NCBI GenBank assembly: GCA_910589415.1
Contig: OU342631.1
Location: forward strand, 17,484,001-17,548,000
DNA from: Malachius bipustulatus
Taxonomy: Eukaryota > Arthropoda > Insecta > Coleoptera > Melyridae
Direction: 5' to 3'
DNA length: 64,000 nt
Within the stretch, counting starts at the first letter, position 1, and every line of letters starts with the position of its first letter. Made by a program: the position numbers and the translations under genes. The notes under the pieces were generated by a model, which was given only the letters and a program-made list of their open reading frames with translations, had not been told where the DNA came from and did not search any database. Positions 12,701 to 23,250 of the stretch are shown here, in pieces.

Positions 12701-13104
12701 GAAAAAACAGCTATTTTCTGTTTTTTATTTCTGTTCAGCATTGATAAGTTCGTTATTGTTGTAGCACGTAGTCTGTTAAATGAACAAAAGAGAAGAATTT
12801 TTGTTGCTCGATACGTTTTTCGGTGGTGACAGAAAAACAATTGAAAGTCCACGTCATGAGTTAAAAACAAATGAAAACAGCCATTATTCGATTTTCAAAG
12901 TTATTTACAACTTAAAATTTATGTTTTCAAAACGCTTACTTCGTAGAATCTCTGCATACTGATGGATGATAAATAAAACACTACTGTTAGAAGTAGAATT
13001 TTTTATTTACAACGAAAATTTAATTTTTTACTTTTTTTATTCTATCGTATGAAATAGAAATATTTTTCAATTTTGATTTATTAATTTTTCAAAAGCTCTA
13101 ATTT

Positions 13105-13352
13105 TCATCATCTTGTATGTGTAAACATTTCATCAGCATCATAAAAAAGTCCACAAAAAAGTTACCTAAATTACGTGTTAAAAAAAGTTAAAATTTAAAA
13201 AGTTGAAATAGGGACATGTAAAGTGTTGTTCGATAATTTGAGCCATTTTACTTGTATACTTACTGAATTTTGAACTTTGAAAATATTAATTTTCACTTGT
13301 TTATAACTCCTAAACTACTCACTTTAAACGCAAACTGAATAAGCGATTTTAA
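13105..13352. mobile_element. Diverged half copy of the 27.9-kb foldback family
   Basis: The segment resembles the minus strand of 28120-28320 (in 27903-28762): CATTTCATCAGCATCATAA, then TAGGGACATGTAA, then a stretch ending CACTTGTTTATAACTC. The match resumes after the palindrome at 13353-13568 (TTCTCAAAACAATATGAAAATG at 13579 onward). A looser match to the left (about 12690-12960, GATGAAAAAACAGC, then AAAAACAAATGAAAACAGCC) could be the other half. It is an old copy with no clear ends. Confidence 0.55.
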
Positions 13353-13568
13353 AGGTCAATTTACATCTAATGGCATGGACATGGGTCGGTGTTCAACGTG
13401 GACGTGCATTTTTATTAATAAATAGATTTTGAATTTACATCTGACGGTGACGGGTCGGTTGTCATCCCGTCCCCGTTAGATGTAAACACATCCATTAAAA
13501 ATCCATTTTATTAATGAAAATTCACGTTCCACGTTCCCCGTGTCCGTGCCTTTAGATGTAAATTGACC
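13353..13568. mobile_element. 216-bp palindromic MITE flanked by TTAA
   Basis: The ends are inverted copies (AGGTCAATTTACATCTAA on the left; its complement, one base shorter, on the right), and TTAA flanks both sides (13349-13352, 13569-13572). The middle contains a second inverted pair around CCCGTCCCCGTTAGATGT, so four related arms occur, each a ~20-base ACATCTAA-like unit. A TTAA target duplication is typical of piggyBac-like elements, but the terminal bases are not the usual CCY, so the superfamily is open. It interrupts an older element copy. Confidence 0.65.
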
Positions 13569-14011
13569 TTAATTCGATTTTCTCAAAACAATATGAAAAT
13601 GCAATAAAATACATACATTGTTTCCAATTTTTTAAATTTTATTTTTTGGGAATATGTCATAATGTGGGCTTTCAATTGTTTTTCAATTCTCGCCACTGTA
13701 ACTCGCGGCAAAAATCCTTCACTTTTGCTAATTTATACAACTTCGTGGCTCCAACAATAATGACGTTAGCAATGGTTAACAGAGCAAACAGAAAATAGCA
13801 TACACATATTTCATGTATACATACATATTTACATATTTACTTTACCCCATGGAGAATTGGATCATCATAGACAGTTTTGAATAACATAAATTTCCATTTC
13901 AGCAATTTTAATGATTTTTAATGATCCGTACTTCCTTTATATAGATTCTTTGGTTGAAAATAAACAAAAAAAACTCATTAACATGTGTCCGCAAATGCAC
14001 CGTTTTTGAAA

Positions 14012-14420
14012 TACAGGGTGTCAAAAAATTCCTTTCTAGTTTTTTGAAGATATCTCTGGAACTGTATTATAAGATATTTTGAAGAGCTCAGATTTTGTAC
14101 AAATCTTATCATTGATATTAGCTCCTTTTTAATGCCAACTTATCTACTTTTTTCATATGCCGCTGGTGGTCATATGCCATTTTAGGGTGGCTTAGTTTTT
14201 TTTTACCTTTTTGCCCTTAAAAATGCCCCTAAGCGCATTTTTAACTGCCAATATTTTTTATACAAAAAAGCTGAAAACTGAAAAACTTCGCTCAATCCTA
14301 AGATATTCGCAAATGGCACATAAAATAAACTGAATTGGTAGGTATTAAAAAGGAAAAATAATCTATTTTTTTTAATACCCTACATCTGAAAAACGATGCA
14401 ACTGCAAAAAATGGGAAATT
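14012..14420. mobile_element. Copy of the CAGGGTGTCAAAAAA family (decayed)
   Basis: It starts with TA|CAGGGTGTCAAAAAATTC at about 14013 and contains the same internal words as 43089-43591: a GATATCTCTGGAACTG-like stretch, CATATGCC, and TTCGCAAATGGCA. The right end is degraded around 14390-14420. No coding capacity is seen. Confidence 0.5.
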
Positions 14421-14724
14421 TTTTGTTTATTTTTGACCAACGCATCTCGCCTTAAAATGTTATGCAATATTAAAGATAGGTACACTTTTTTTACGTAAGG
14501 TAAATTTTTTCACTCAGCTTCAAAGGGAAATCCATTCATTAGGAATTCATTAAGATCAGAGGTAGTGGAAAAAAATTAAAGGTGAATTTTTTAAATTTTA
14601 TAATAGCTTACGAATAGGGGGTGGGCTAGTATCTCAGTGCCAATAACAACCCCTATATATTAGAGAGTTTTTATTTTATTTTACTATTAATCTCAAAAAG
14701 CCCCCAGCCAATTGAGACAGAATA

Positions 14725-16244
14725 CAGGGTTACTGGTAACTGGATACATTCCTTTGGTGATCTGATAAAACAAGAAGAGACCTTATCAGTTTTGCCGGCT
14801 AGAGAGCTGCGGGGAATAAACGTAAGGGGAAAGCAGATGTCAGTGGCGCAGGCCTTGACAGTTTTAAAGAGGTTCTTCTTCTAAATATGTTTGTAAGATC
14901 ATCTTGCTATTAGTAATATATTTTTCTGTGTGATCGTCGATGGTCCCAAATTTCATTAAACAATTTTCGGCGCCACAAAACAATTGCTTTTTTTCTTCAA
15001 TCATATATTTATGATTTTTCGTTTTTTTTTCGCCTAGTGAATGCTCATTTCGCGTAAAGCACGGATTATAGTACGCCAGGCTTTAAAACGTTGCGCGACT
15101 CTGTTAAAAAAGTGGGAATTTAATTCCTAAAAATTGCAGCACGAAATTTTTCACGAATAGCTTACTTCACGTCACAGTCGAGTATGATTGATTCTCTTCC
15201 GACCAGAAGTAACAGCTTTATTTGGTTTCTCAATACCGGGATTATTGGTCGCTCTGAGGACTGTACAAACAGCAACATTCATTAAACTAACACACAAAGT
15301 ACGAGTAACTAAGTACCTCTTTCACTAACATATCCGGGTTTCTATCCTTAAGAACCCCTATCCACATTATTCACCATTTCCCGCTCTTCTTGTGTTAGAA
15401 CCTGGCGCTTTTTCGCTGGGGACACACTAGATCATCCTGCGAATTCTACTATTAATCAAAACCGAGAAAAAGAGACTTAGATATTTTACGGGATAAGCGA
15501 TTGGTTGAAACTATTATCCTATATCTACATAGAAGTATATCATTCACTAATAATAATTACTACCACTACCGCATCACTTAAAACTTAGAACATGAAAAGA
15601 AGAAGCAAGAAGACAATTTCCGCGTTATGAAATTTTCGAAGCTTAAAAAGATAAAAGCCTGTCACCGCCTATGGCAGTGTAATTACACTTCTCATTTTTT
15701 GTTACCAATGTTTAATATTTCGAGCGAAAAAATCGTAAAGATAAGCGCGAAGTAGATAAGAAAACGAATTTTTCGAGTGATTCGTATAATTAAATTATAA
15801 ATAAATTGGTTCGGTACACATTTTAATTCGACTTATTTGAATCACCAATGAAGTTGAAATTTTACTTCAAATCTCATAAGGTCGCTTCCGATTCCGAACT
15901 AAAGAATAGCATACACTATAGATTTTGAAAAATTTCGAATTTTTCTTAAAAAAAAAATAGATTCCAAGATCTTGAAATGTAATTTTCCAACAATAAAGTA
16001 CTTCAACTTTTTGTATTTTTTTGCTAGAATACTTGTCCCGACACTATGGTCTTCCGTTTGGAATCAAAAATATCCGGAAGTATTTCATGAAAGTATTGTA
16101 TGAAAGTAAAAAAAAATAAAAAAATATTAGTTTTAATTAAAAATAAAAAAAGTTTTGTATAGAGCATGATGATCTTAATTTACTCCTTATCTCTAGTTTT
16201 GTCAGATCACCAAAGGAATGCATCCAGTCACTATGATAACCCGG
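14725..16244. mobile_element. 1.5-kb TIR DNA transposon remnant
   Basis: Imperfect terminal inverted repeats of about 50 bases mark the ends: left CAGGGTTACTGGTAACTGG onward, right the complement, sharing the core CATTCCTTTGGTGATCTGA. TA dinucleotides flank both ends (14723-14724, 16245-16246), as in Tc1/mariner-type elements. Transposase-like text is left on the minus strand at about 15190-15430. The element is broken and inactive. Confidence 0.7.
15190..15430 (-). pseudogene. Degenerate transposase N-terminus
   Basis: On the minus strand the text reads PAKKRQVLTQEEREMVNNVD, followed by a stop and a frame change, then MNVAVCTVLRATNNPGIEK and TSGRKRINHTRL. A basic lead, an EEREMV helix and a helix-turn-helix-like VxVCTVLRAT segment are the usual layout of insect DNA-transposon N-termini with the 'STVxR' recognition helix. 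The family is not identified. Several stops and shifts make it a relic inside the 14725-16244 element. Confidence 0.4.
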
Positions 16245-17221
16245 TATAATAACATGAGACATATAACTGGGTTGATATTTTCTTTTTATTTATTAAAGCA
16301 GACTCTTTCGCAAATTCAATCAGTTCCAGTTTGAAATTTTCTTATTCATTGACGCCCGCGTAAAAACGTATAAAAATTTCTATAGCACCCTAAGAGCAAT
16401 ATAACAAACTATTTACTCGCTTAACAATAGTCTTCCAATGACCCCGAAAACCGTATAGGAAGAAAGGAAATACGTGACGGAATTATTAACAAATTTTGAT
16501 TCCGGTTTTTGAACTCCAAACTCCGACAGACAATAATCCCTTCAATGTTTACGACAGAAAGATTCCAAATATGTCCGGGAGAAGATGCTACCGACCTTCG
16601 CACTCATCGGGGTATAGTTTAGTCCTAAATATGCAAATAACGTCCTGCAAATGGTATTATCCTTATCCCCACGTCGGTCGTGATAAAATCAAGCAAGCGA
16701 ATGGATGGATCTAAGGACTCATAGGGATTTCATAGAGTAGACAAGGTACACCCGATTCTCGACTATAAATAGAACATTATTAAAGTTAAAGGAGTACGTA
16801 TTTGCATGCAAATCTTTGTAATTGAATTGTGATTATATCCTTTATGTATAGAGCTTGCTATTTTTATCATCATCGTTTATGAATGGAATTTAATATTTTA
16901 TTCCTCACATCATCGCTACATAGCTAGATGGTAGGGTGGAGGATAATCTCCTTTATGTAGCACGTTCCGTGTAAAATTGCATGAATTAGGTATTAATTAT
17001 GTATTGTAGGTACAGAGTTTTTAGTAACAAGTAGAAAATGGCAGTAACGAAAAGAAAAAAATTAAAACAAAGAAAAATTAAAAATAGAAATATATTTGTA
17101 AGTCTCTATCGTAAAAACTCAACAAATAATTATAATTCAGGAACGGGTAAGACTGTGGTGGAAAAACCAACACGTATTGTTGCAGTGAAAAAATACTGTA
17201 AGAAAAGAAATACCCAATATA

Positions 17222-18228
17222 CAGGGTGCACCATGTATCCTTCTCTATATTGCTATCTCCTGAACACTAAGAGATACAGGGTCGGTTAAATTAGAGAAAA
17301 GATGCGCAGTTTTGTGGCCATCTCGAATTCGTCAAAACATGCAAGATATCTGTGACCGTTCCTGAAATATCCTGAAAAAACTGAAAATCGAGATTTCTTA
17401 TTTTCCTCATATCTTTTTTACTACTGGAAATTAATAAATGATTTTTTGTAGGCGTACATAAGCCATTAAGAGCTATCCATCTGACATTTCAAAAATTTTG
17501 AAGGCCTACTAGATCCAAGAGTTTTCACAGTCAACTTTCGTTTTTCTCATGGCCGCCATATTATTTTTTTATGTCGTTCGATATGAAAAAAATAATGGAA
17601 ACCAACAATTAATAAACTTCAGAAAAAAATTTTTTAAATTTTTATTCTTCTTTTTTCAAAGAAAAACCTAATAAAAAATCGTCGAAAAACGTCGAAAAAT
17701 TTGTAAAATACGCCGAAATAGTGCTTGCCTTATGGTTTTTCAATTTATCTATGAAATTCGGTCTAAAAATGTGTCTTTTTTATAAAGAAAAAAGAAGAAT
17801 AAAAAATTTTTTAATTTATTTTTTGAAGTTTAACAGTTTTTAGTTTTTATAATTTTTTTTATACCGAACAACATAAAAAAACACTACGGTGGCCTGGCCA
17901 TAAGAAAAACGAAAGTTGACTATGAAAATTCTGGGATCTAGTCGGCTTTGAAAATTTTTGAAATGTCAGATGGGTAGCTCTTAACGAGTTATGTAAGCCC
18001 ACAAAAAATTATTCATTAATCTCCAATAATAAAAAAGATATGACGAAAATAAGAAATCTCGATTTTTCAGTTTTTTCAGGATATTTCAGGAACGGTCACA
18101 GATATCTTGTATGTCTCGACGGAATCGAGATGGCCACAAAATTGCGCTCCTTTGGACTTGTTTAACCGACCCTGTATCTGTTAGCGTTAGGAGATAGCAA
18201 TATAGAGAAGGATACATGGTGCACCCTG
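17222..18228. mobile_element. 1.0-kb foldback element, TA|CAGGGTGCACC ends
   Basis: The two halves are nearly complete inverted copies: the left arm runs to about 17665, the right arm from about 17785, with a short AT-rich loop. Ends are CAGGGTGCACCATGTATCC and its complement, with TA on each side. Internal words such as TTTTCAGGATATTTCAGG occur in both arms. It has no coding capacity; the open frame that overlaps the left end (17038-17289) runs across the boundary and is not real. Confidence 0.85.
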
Positions 18229-18557
18229 TATACAACTATACACCGTTCACATATTAAAAAAGAACTAGGTAGCCATGAACTTTTGTTTTTAGGTTTGCAA
18301 AAATGAAAACTCCCTAGATCTCGATTGACAATATCAGCTGATCGAGATATTAAAGGTTAAGTATAGCCTGACATTTGTCAAATCACTCAAAGTGTCTCAG
18401 CTGATTAACAGCCATGTTGTCAAATTGAAGTTTTAGTAGTAGGATATCTATCTAGGATGATTTTTTACTCTGATCAATTTTTCTCAAACTGACAAATAAA
18501 ATTATTAAATTTTTGACATTTTAAATTTAAAAAGAGCAAAATGACGAAAATAATATC

Positions 18558-19210
18558 TCTAAGATGAATAAATCCGCATTAAGAAAGCATTTCAATGATT
18601 AAGATCCAGAAAGTCCAAACTTGAGCAAACATTTAAGCCATTCAGAAGGTGAAATATATTTTTTGGAATGTAAGTATTGAGTATGTGTATCTGTATCTGC
18701 TAAATTGCTGGTAATTATTGTCTCTTATAGTAGTCAGGCCGTGGCATTAGCAAGTATTATTAGACAAGACAAATTTGATATTACACCCTTGGGCAGCCCA
18801 CATAAAACAGACACTGATTATGAAATTTTTGTGTTTCCGGAAGATTTGCAATAATCTATTTCCAATACAACCCAATCGAAATGACATGGGGGTATTGTAA
18901 ACTTCACTATACAAGCAAGTAAATTAGCAGCTTCCCTCTAAGGATAAAGTAAAGAATGTATGTCTTGAAGAGCTTTCAAAATGTAAGTACACCTGACATG
19001 TGACAAAATTAATATAATCATTGTGAAAAACTTATTTCGGAGGACTGGACGAAACAAATGGACATGGTGAAAATCTTATTAAAATCAGAGCGCTGAAGAT
19101 GATTCTGATTCTAAGCAGGATGCAGTAGCGGTTATTGATAATGGGGGATAATTTTGGGCCAGAAGCCAGAAGTCCAGAATCTTTGGCTGGTTTCCGACCC
19201 ACTACTACGA
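18558..19210 (+). pseudogene. Decayed intron-containing gene inside the 18.2-kb element
   Basis: Protein-like text appears in blocks. From 18564: MNKSALRKHFND, a stop, DPESPNLSKHLSHSEGEIYF. Then comes a likely 61-base intron (18670-18730, GTAAGT...TTATAG), then SQAVALASIIRQDKFDITPL and TDTDYEIFVFPEDLQ up to a stop near 18853. Further on, an acidic AEDDSDSKQDAVAVIDNGG block ends around 19145. A second GTAAGT at about 18981 suggests another intron. The blocks are out of phase in places. It is presumably the element's own transposase or a passenger gene; I do not recognise the family. Confidence 0.35.
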
Positions 19211-19511
19211 TACCGAATAACCGACGAATTGACGAAAAATATTTTTCATTTACGTACCTATATTTTAATATTTTAATAAACGTACCGATATATTTTAATT
19301 ACCTGCTATGTATTTATTAAAAGTAAATTAATATAATTGATTCAAGTTTTTTATTTTATATTCTAAAAGTACATTTGTGTATTTTCCTAACTTTTGGCAA
19401 AATTACATGATAACCTTTTTCTCAAACTCTTATTTATGAAAAGCTTAAGATTTTAAGATCTTAGATCCAGCGACATTGCGTTCTAGTTAAAGATTGCAAT
19501 ATGTGACATAG

Positions 19512-19674
19512 GCCCGTATTCATCAATAAATTTAACCCCTGGGGTTATATTTTGGAACATGTCATTGGTTCAAAATTCGTAGCGTTCGTAGGGTTTGACC
19601 GTTAGACCAATCAGCTGTCAGAAAATTCAAAATATAACCCCAGAGTTATATTTTGAAGTTTGATGAATACGGGC
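19512..19674. mobile_element. 163-bp MITE with GCCCGTATTCATCAA ends
   Basis: Left end GCCCGTATTCATCAA and right end TTGATGAATACGGGC are exact complements, followed by a second inverted pair (AACCCCTGGGGTTATATTTTG against CAAAATATAACCCC). The element lies inside 18237-19907. The end motif recurs in related form at 34026-34177 and 59365-59430. I could not fix a target duplication. Confidence 0.7.
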
Positions 19675-22234
19675 ATAAATGATTCAAAATAAAAAGCCCT
19701 CAAAGATGCAAATATAAATATAATAAGAATACCAAAAATATCAAAAATCCATCTGGCAACTATGTCCTGTTCCTTGCCATAAAACTTCAACCTCATAAAA
19801 AAGAGACATAACCAAACTCCAGCCAATGATTGACAGCGGTTATACCCAGTGATTTCTATCACCCTACACCATAACCCAATTCTTTTATAATAAGTGAACG
19901 GTGTATATATACAACTTATATACCTAATTACACAGGTTTACCTGAATTAACAAAATTGTTGGTTTTTTCAGATAAATTATAACAAAATACGTCGTTGATA
20001 GCGAGTACGCACGCTGAACCAACCCCAACTCTTAGTCATGTGACCAAAACCTGAAGACGGCTAAGTTTGGACAGTCGTCAAACTTACATATTATTATCTA
20101 TTACACACAGTTAATGATGAATTTGATCTGTCATTTTTGACATACCTAGGTAAGTTGTCTCGACATCTTCAATTTATAGGCCTATAGAGGTATAATATCA
20201 TTTTTTTAAGGCAACCCCAAAATTTATTATGTTCTGAAGGATTGACCAAATTTAAGTTGATTTTCTCAAGGCTAAATTACCTATTCTTTGATCCAATTAT
20301 AATATCTAATTATTATATCGAAGACTTACTTGCATTGGATTATATCGAGAACTTTTGAAAAAATCTAAAAATCTGAGCTAGAATGGTATTCTATGAGACA
20401 ATTTCTCCAATAAAGATAAGACAAGGTCTTCAACTTTATTTAACAATTAACAATAGTGAAATTACTTTTAATAGGACCACTACTATTGATAAAATATTTA
20501 TTTTTACTAATTAATACTAACTAATAATACTAATTTTTTCTTTCAAAATATTTTTAATAAAAATCAAAAGGGCAAATGGTACTTAAGTATTTAAGCAAAA
20601 AGTATTTAAGTTAACAACTGCATTCTCTTCATTGCATGATTCTGACTCTAAAAGTGGTTTGAATTTCTACTAAGTAGACTCGGTACTCATGTTACATTCG
20701 TAGATAAATATTCAGTGTCGCTGATGTGCTACCTGATAGAGTTACTCTATATGTACCGAAGCACTTTCGTTCCAAATTATTAATTGAACATGTCGATCAG
20801 TGGTAAATATTTATCCTAAAAGTAGGATTTTCCTATTTTTCTATACAAGCGTCAGAAGGTAGACGTTCTGCTGTAAATATTTGTGAATAGAATAATGAAC
20901 AAAGTGGGAGCATGATTTTATTTAATTTAGCTCAGCGAGCAATGTTTGCGTCAAATCCAATTAGTATGAACGGGTCTTTCCACTAATTATTAATTTTATT
21001 AAATCTTGATTAGTGATAGTGTGTATTGCATAGGAGCTACATCAAACACTGTATAATTTGGAAACGTCAACGTCATATGCAATTCTGTTTCATCGTAATC
21101 ACTTTATAAATTATCTGTTAATTACGCGCTTTGATGCGGGTATAAATATGTATAGGTAACATAAAATTATTCTTATCATTAGGTAATCTAAATTTACTGA
21201 CATCCATTATCTGTTTATTATTATTTATTCATGCATTCATTCATGCATCCTTTTAACTTCGTGCTCTCATTATTTTTTTTACCTATATAAAAGCAGAGCG
21301 GACATTACATTTGTAACAAACGCCCCCTACCCCCGATGATCGTCTAGAAAATGCAGCTAGGACCCTCCTCTCGTTGTGTTGTTTCTTGTAGCCACCCTCG
21401 GTTCTCGGATAGGATATGCAAAAGCTCAGGAGTCAAGAAATACTTGTATGAACAAAATTTCTTCTTTTAAGATTAAAGAATCAAATAACATCACTATTTC
21501 ATATATATTTCAGACTGGGTGCCATTTCATTCCTTACAATGAAATCTTAAATTACCTTAATTAATTATTTTCTACTTCGCCTTGTGTTATTTTTGTTTGC
21601 TTTATTTATTTGTCAATGGACCTTTGAAACGGCACTGGCTTTGCAGTAGTATAAAAGACTAAACAACTGGTCAAGTATGGAGACTAAATAACAGTTTTGC
21701 CGGCACTGTCTGTTTAAAATTATAGCTATGCGATGACCCTGCGTGACTAACTCTTTGACTAATTGACTAACCTCAATAAAGAAAAAACTATTTTTATTTT
21801 TAATTTAAACACCATGTATATCGGTAAAGAAGCCCTGTTATTTAGGATCAGCCTGCATGTGATAATAATTTTTCTAGAGCATTGCGTAATGTACCAGGCA
21901 TGAATATGTATTTTGTATTGTTAGTATCGTTGTTGTGTGTCGGTATATTCGTAGAATTTTTATCACACAATGTCTAAATAAATATCCAGAAAATCCAGAT
22001 TATCTGTATTGGTGAAAGTAAAAACATTCCCGGCTTATTTTTAGAAACGTTATTCGGAGTAATTTCGAAAGGTCAGTTAACACAAAAGAGAGCAAAATTT
22101 ATATATCAATGTTTTACCTCCCTTATACAAGCAAAATCAGGAGACCAAGAGGAGCGCAATCAATTTTTTAACTTAATAAATGTTCAATTTGCCTGATAAA
22201 TTACCTGATTCCCTGATTTATCCCGTTGTTTCAG

Positions 22235-22451
22235 ACTGTCAAGACAACCCAGATACAGATCGGTGAACGAGGGTCGCGGCGCTGCCAGTTTGTGCACTCC
22301 TTCGGCGCTGCCTCTTGCAATTAGTCTGCAGGGCACGCCACTGCTCACTCCCCTGTCCACCGAATCTTCGTACATGGTTGTGCGGACGCCATCCTCAGTA
22401 CATTTCAAAATGACGGACATGGACAGTTCTTACGACGATCATGACTGTTGA
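22235..22451 (+). CDS. Serotonin (5-HT2-type) receptor, last coding exon (C-terminal tail)
   Basis: After TTGTTTCAG the exon contributes one base to the codon split across the intron, then 71 codons and the TGA at 22449-22451. Together with 8746-9042 it gives 170 residues of the receptor. The tail is cytoplasmic: a basic start (LSRQPRYRS), then [20 protein letters not shown] and an acidic [11 protein letters not shown] end. Ser/Thr-rich runs ([12 protein letters not shown]) are possible kinase and arrestin sites. GC in third positions is high, like the preceding exon and unlike the flanks, and only this frame is open. I assign it by splice phase, composition and tail character; sequence similarity to amine-receptor tails is my recollection, not a search. 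Confidence 0.78.
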
Positions 22452-22615
22452 ATGTTTAGGACGTGACTTGTAATATAAATCCTGATGTGTTGTATATTTG
22501 TGAATTCGATGTGTACCTATGTACTTCTTAGACTAATCGATGATGATGATGAAGATGTTAGGAATATAATTTATTAGTGTTAGAAAGTCGGTGTTTTATT
22601 ATTTATGGAAATAAA
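22452..22615 (+). terminator. Receptor 3' UTR with polyadenylation signal
   Basis: AATAAA occurs at 22610-22615, about 160 bases after the stop codon, followed by T-rich sequence. No nearer canonical hexamer is present, so transcripts probably end soon after 22630. Confidence 0.55.
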
Positions 22616-22751
22616 ATTTTTATGAGACATGTTTCTGAGAATTAGGTATAACGGGTGAGTTGTATGATGTGGAATAGTTTCAGTTGGATTGAGTCATTAT
22701 TTCCACATAGTTTCTTGAGAAAATAATTTGTCAAAGAATGATTTTTTTATT

Positions 22752-23250
22752 CAGTTTTTTTGACGATGTCTGAGAAACTGAATTTTGAGATACAAAACTC
22801 GCAGTTTTTCTCCATATATCTTATCATTGATTCAAGCTACTTTTTTAAAGATTTTTTTCTTATCCCAGGGGCGAATGTTTTGTAAATAGGTAATCAAAAT
22901 GTGTTTTTGGTCGCGTGAACTCTTTTCTAGAAAAATTATACTTTGTGATGAACAACGCGAAAAATCTAGGTGGTGTGAGATATGGGACTTTGTACCTAGA
23001 GCACCTTCGTTATGTTCAAAAGTTAGTTTCCAAAATTCCAATTTTCCAAGTTCCGTAGAAATTATAGGGGCACAAAAACCTCTCACGTAAACTTCAATCA
23101 AATCTCCGCCACTGGCATTTGAAAAACAATAGCGTTTAAAAGTAGCTAATGTCAAGGGTTAGATGTGTATCAAAATTGAAATTTATATCTCAAACGGTTT
23201 CTGAGATATCGTAGAAAAAAATGGATAAACAAACTTTCTTTGACACCCTG
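22752..23250. mobile_element. Copy of the CAGGGTGTCAAA family
   Basis: The right end TTTCTTTGACACCCTG|TATA is clear at 23250, preceded by the family text TTTCTGAGATATC. The left end near 22752 is eroded (TTTTTTTGACGATGTCTGAG). Open frames on both strands inside it (22832-23155 -, 22899-23090 +) are by-products of the element. Confidence 0.5.

Larger units (their letters stand above)
18237..19907. mobile_element. 1.67-kb TIR element with an 8-bp target duplication
   Basis: The ends are TATACACCGTTCAC and its exact complement GTGAACGGTGTATA, and the inverted similarity extends to ~33 bases with mismatches. Identical octamers TATACAAC lie at 18229-18236 and 19908-19915. Eight-base duplications are typical of hAT and P-type transposons; the terminal bases do not decide between them. 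The left octamer overlaps the TA at the right end of the 17222-18228 foldback, so this element came later. It contains a decayed, intron-bearing gene and a nested MITE. Confidence 0.8.
9043..22234 (+). other. 13.2-kb receptor intron loaded with transposons
   Basis: GTACGT at 9043 and TTGTTTCAG ending at 22234 bound the intron. The split codon (AG + A, Arg) restores the frame. Inside lie a LINE 3' relic (9331-9720), element copies at 13.1, 14.0 and 14.7-16.2 kb, a foldback at 17222-18228, a TIR element at 18237-19907, and a palindrome at 13353-13568. The stretches 9781-13100, 16245-17221 and 19908-22200 show no feature except a probable element end CACCCTG|TA at 10489-10497. A second strong donor, CT|GTAAGT at 9171, follows in the same open frame. 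Confidence 0.7.

Noticed and set aside
17038..17289. 83-codon plus-strand frame as a gene
   Set aside because: It crosses the left boundary of the foldback at 17222, is Lys-rich as expected from AT-rich DNA, and has no motif.
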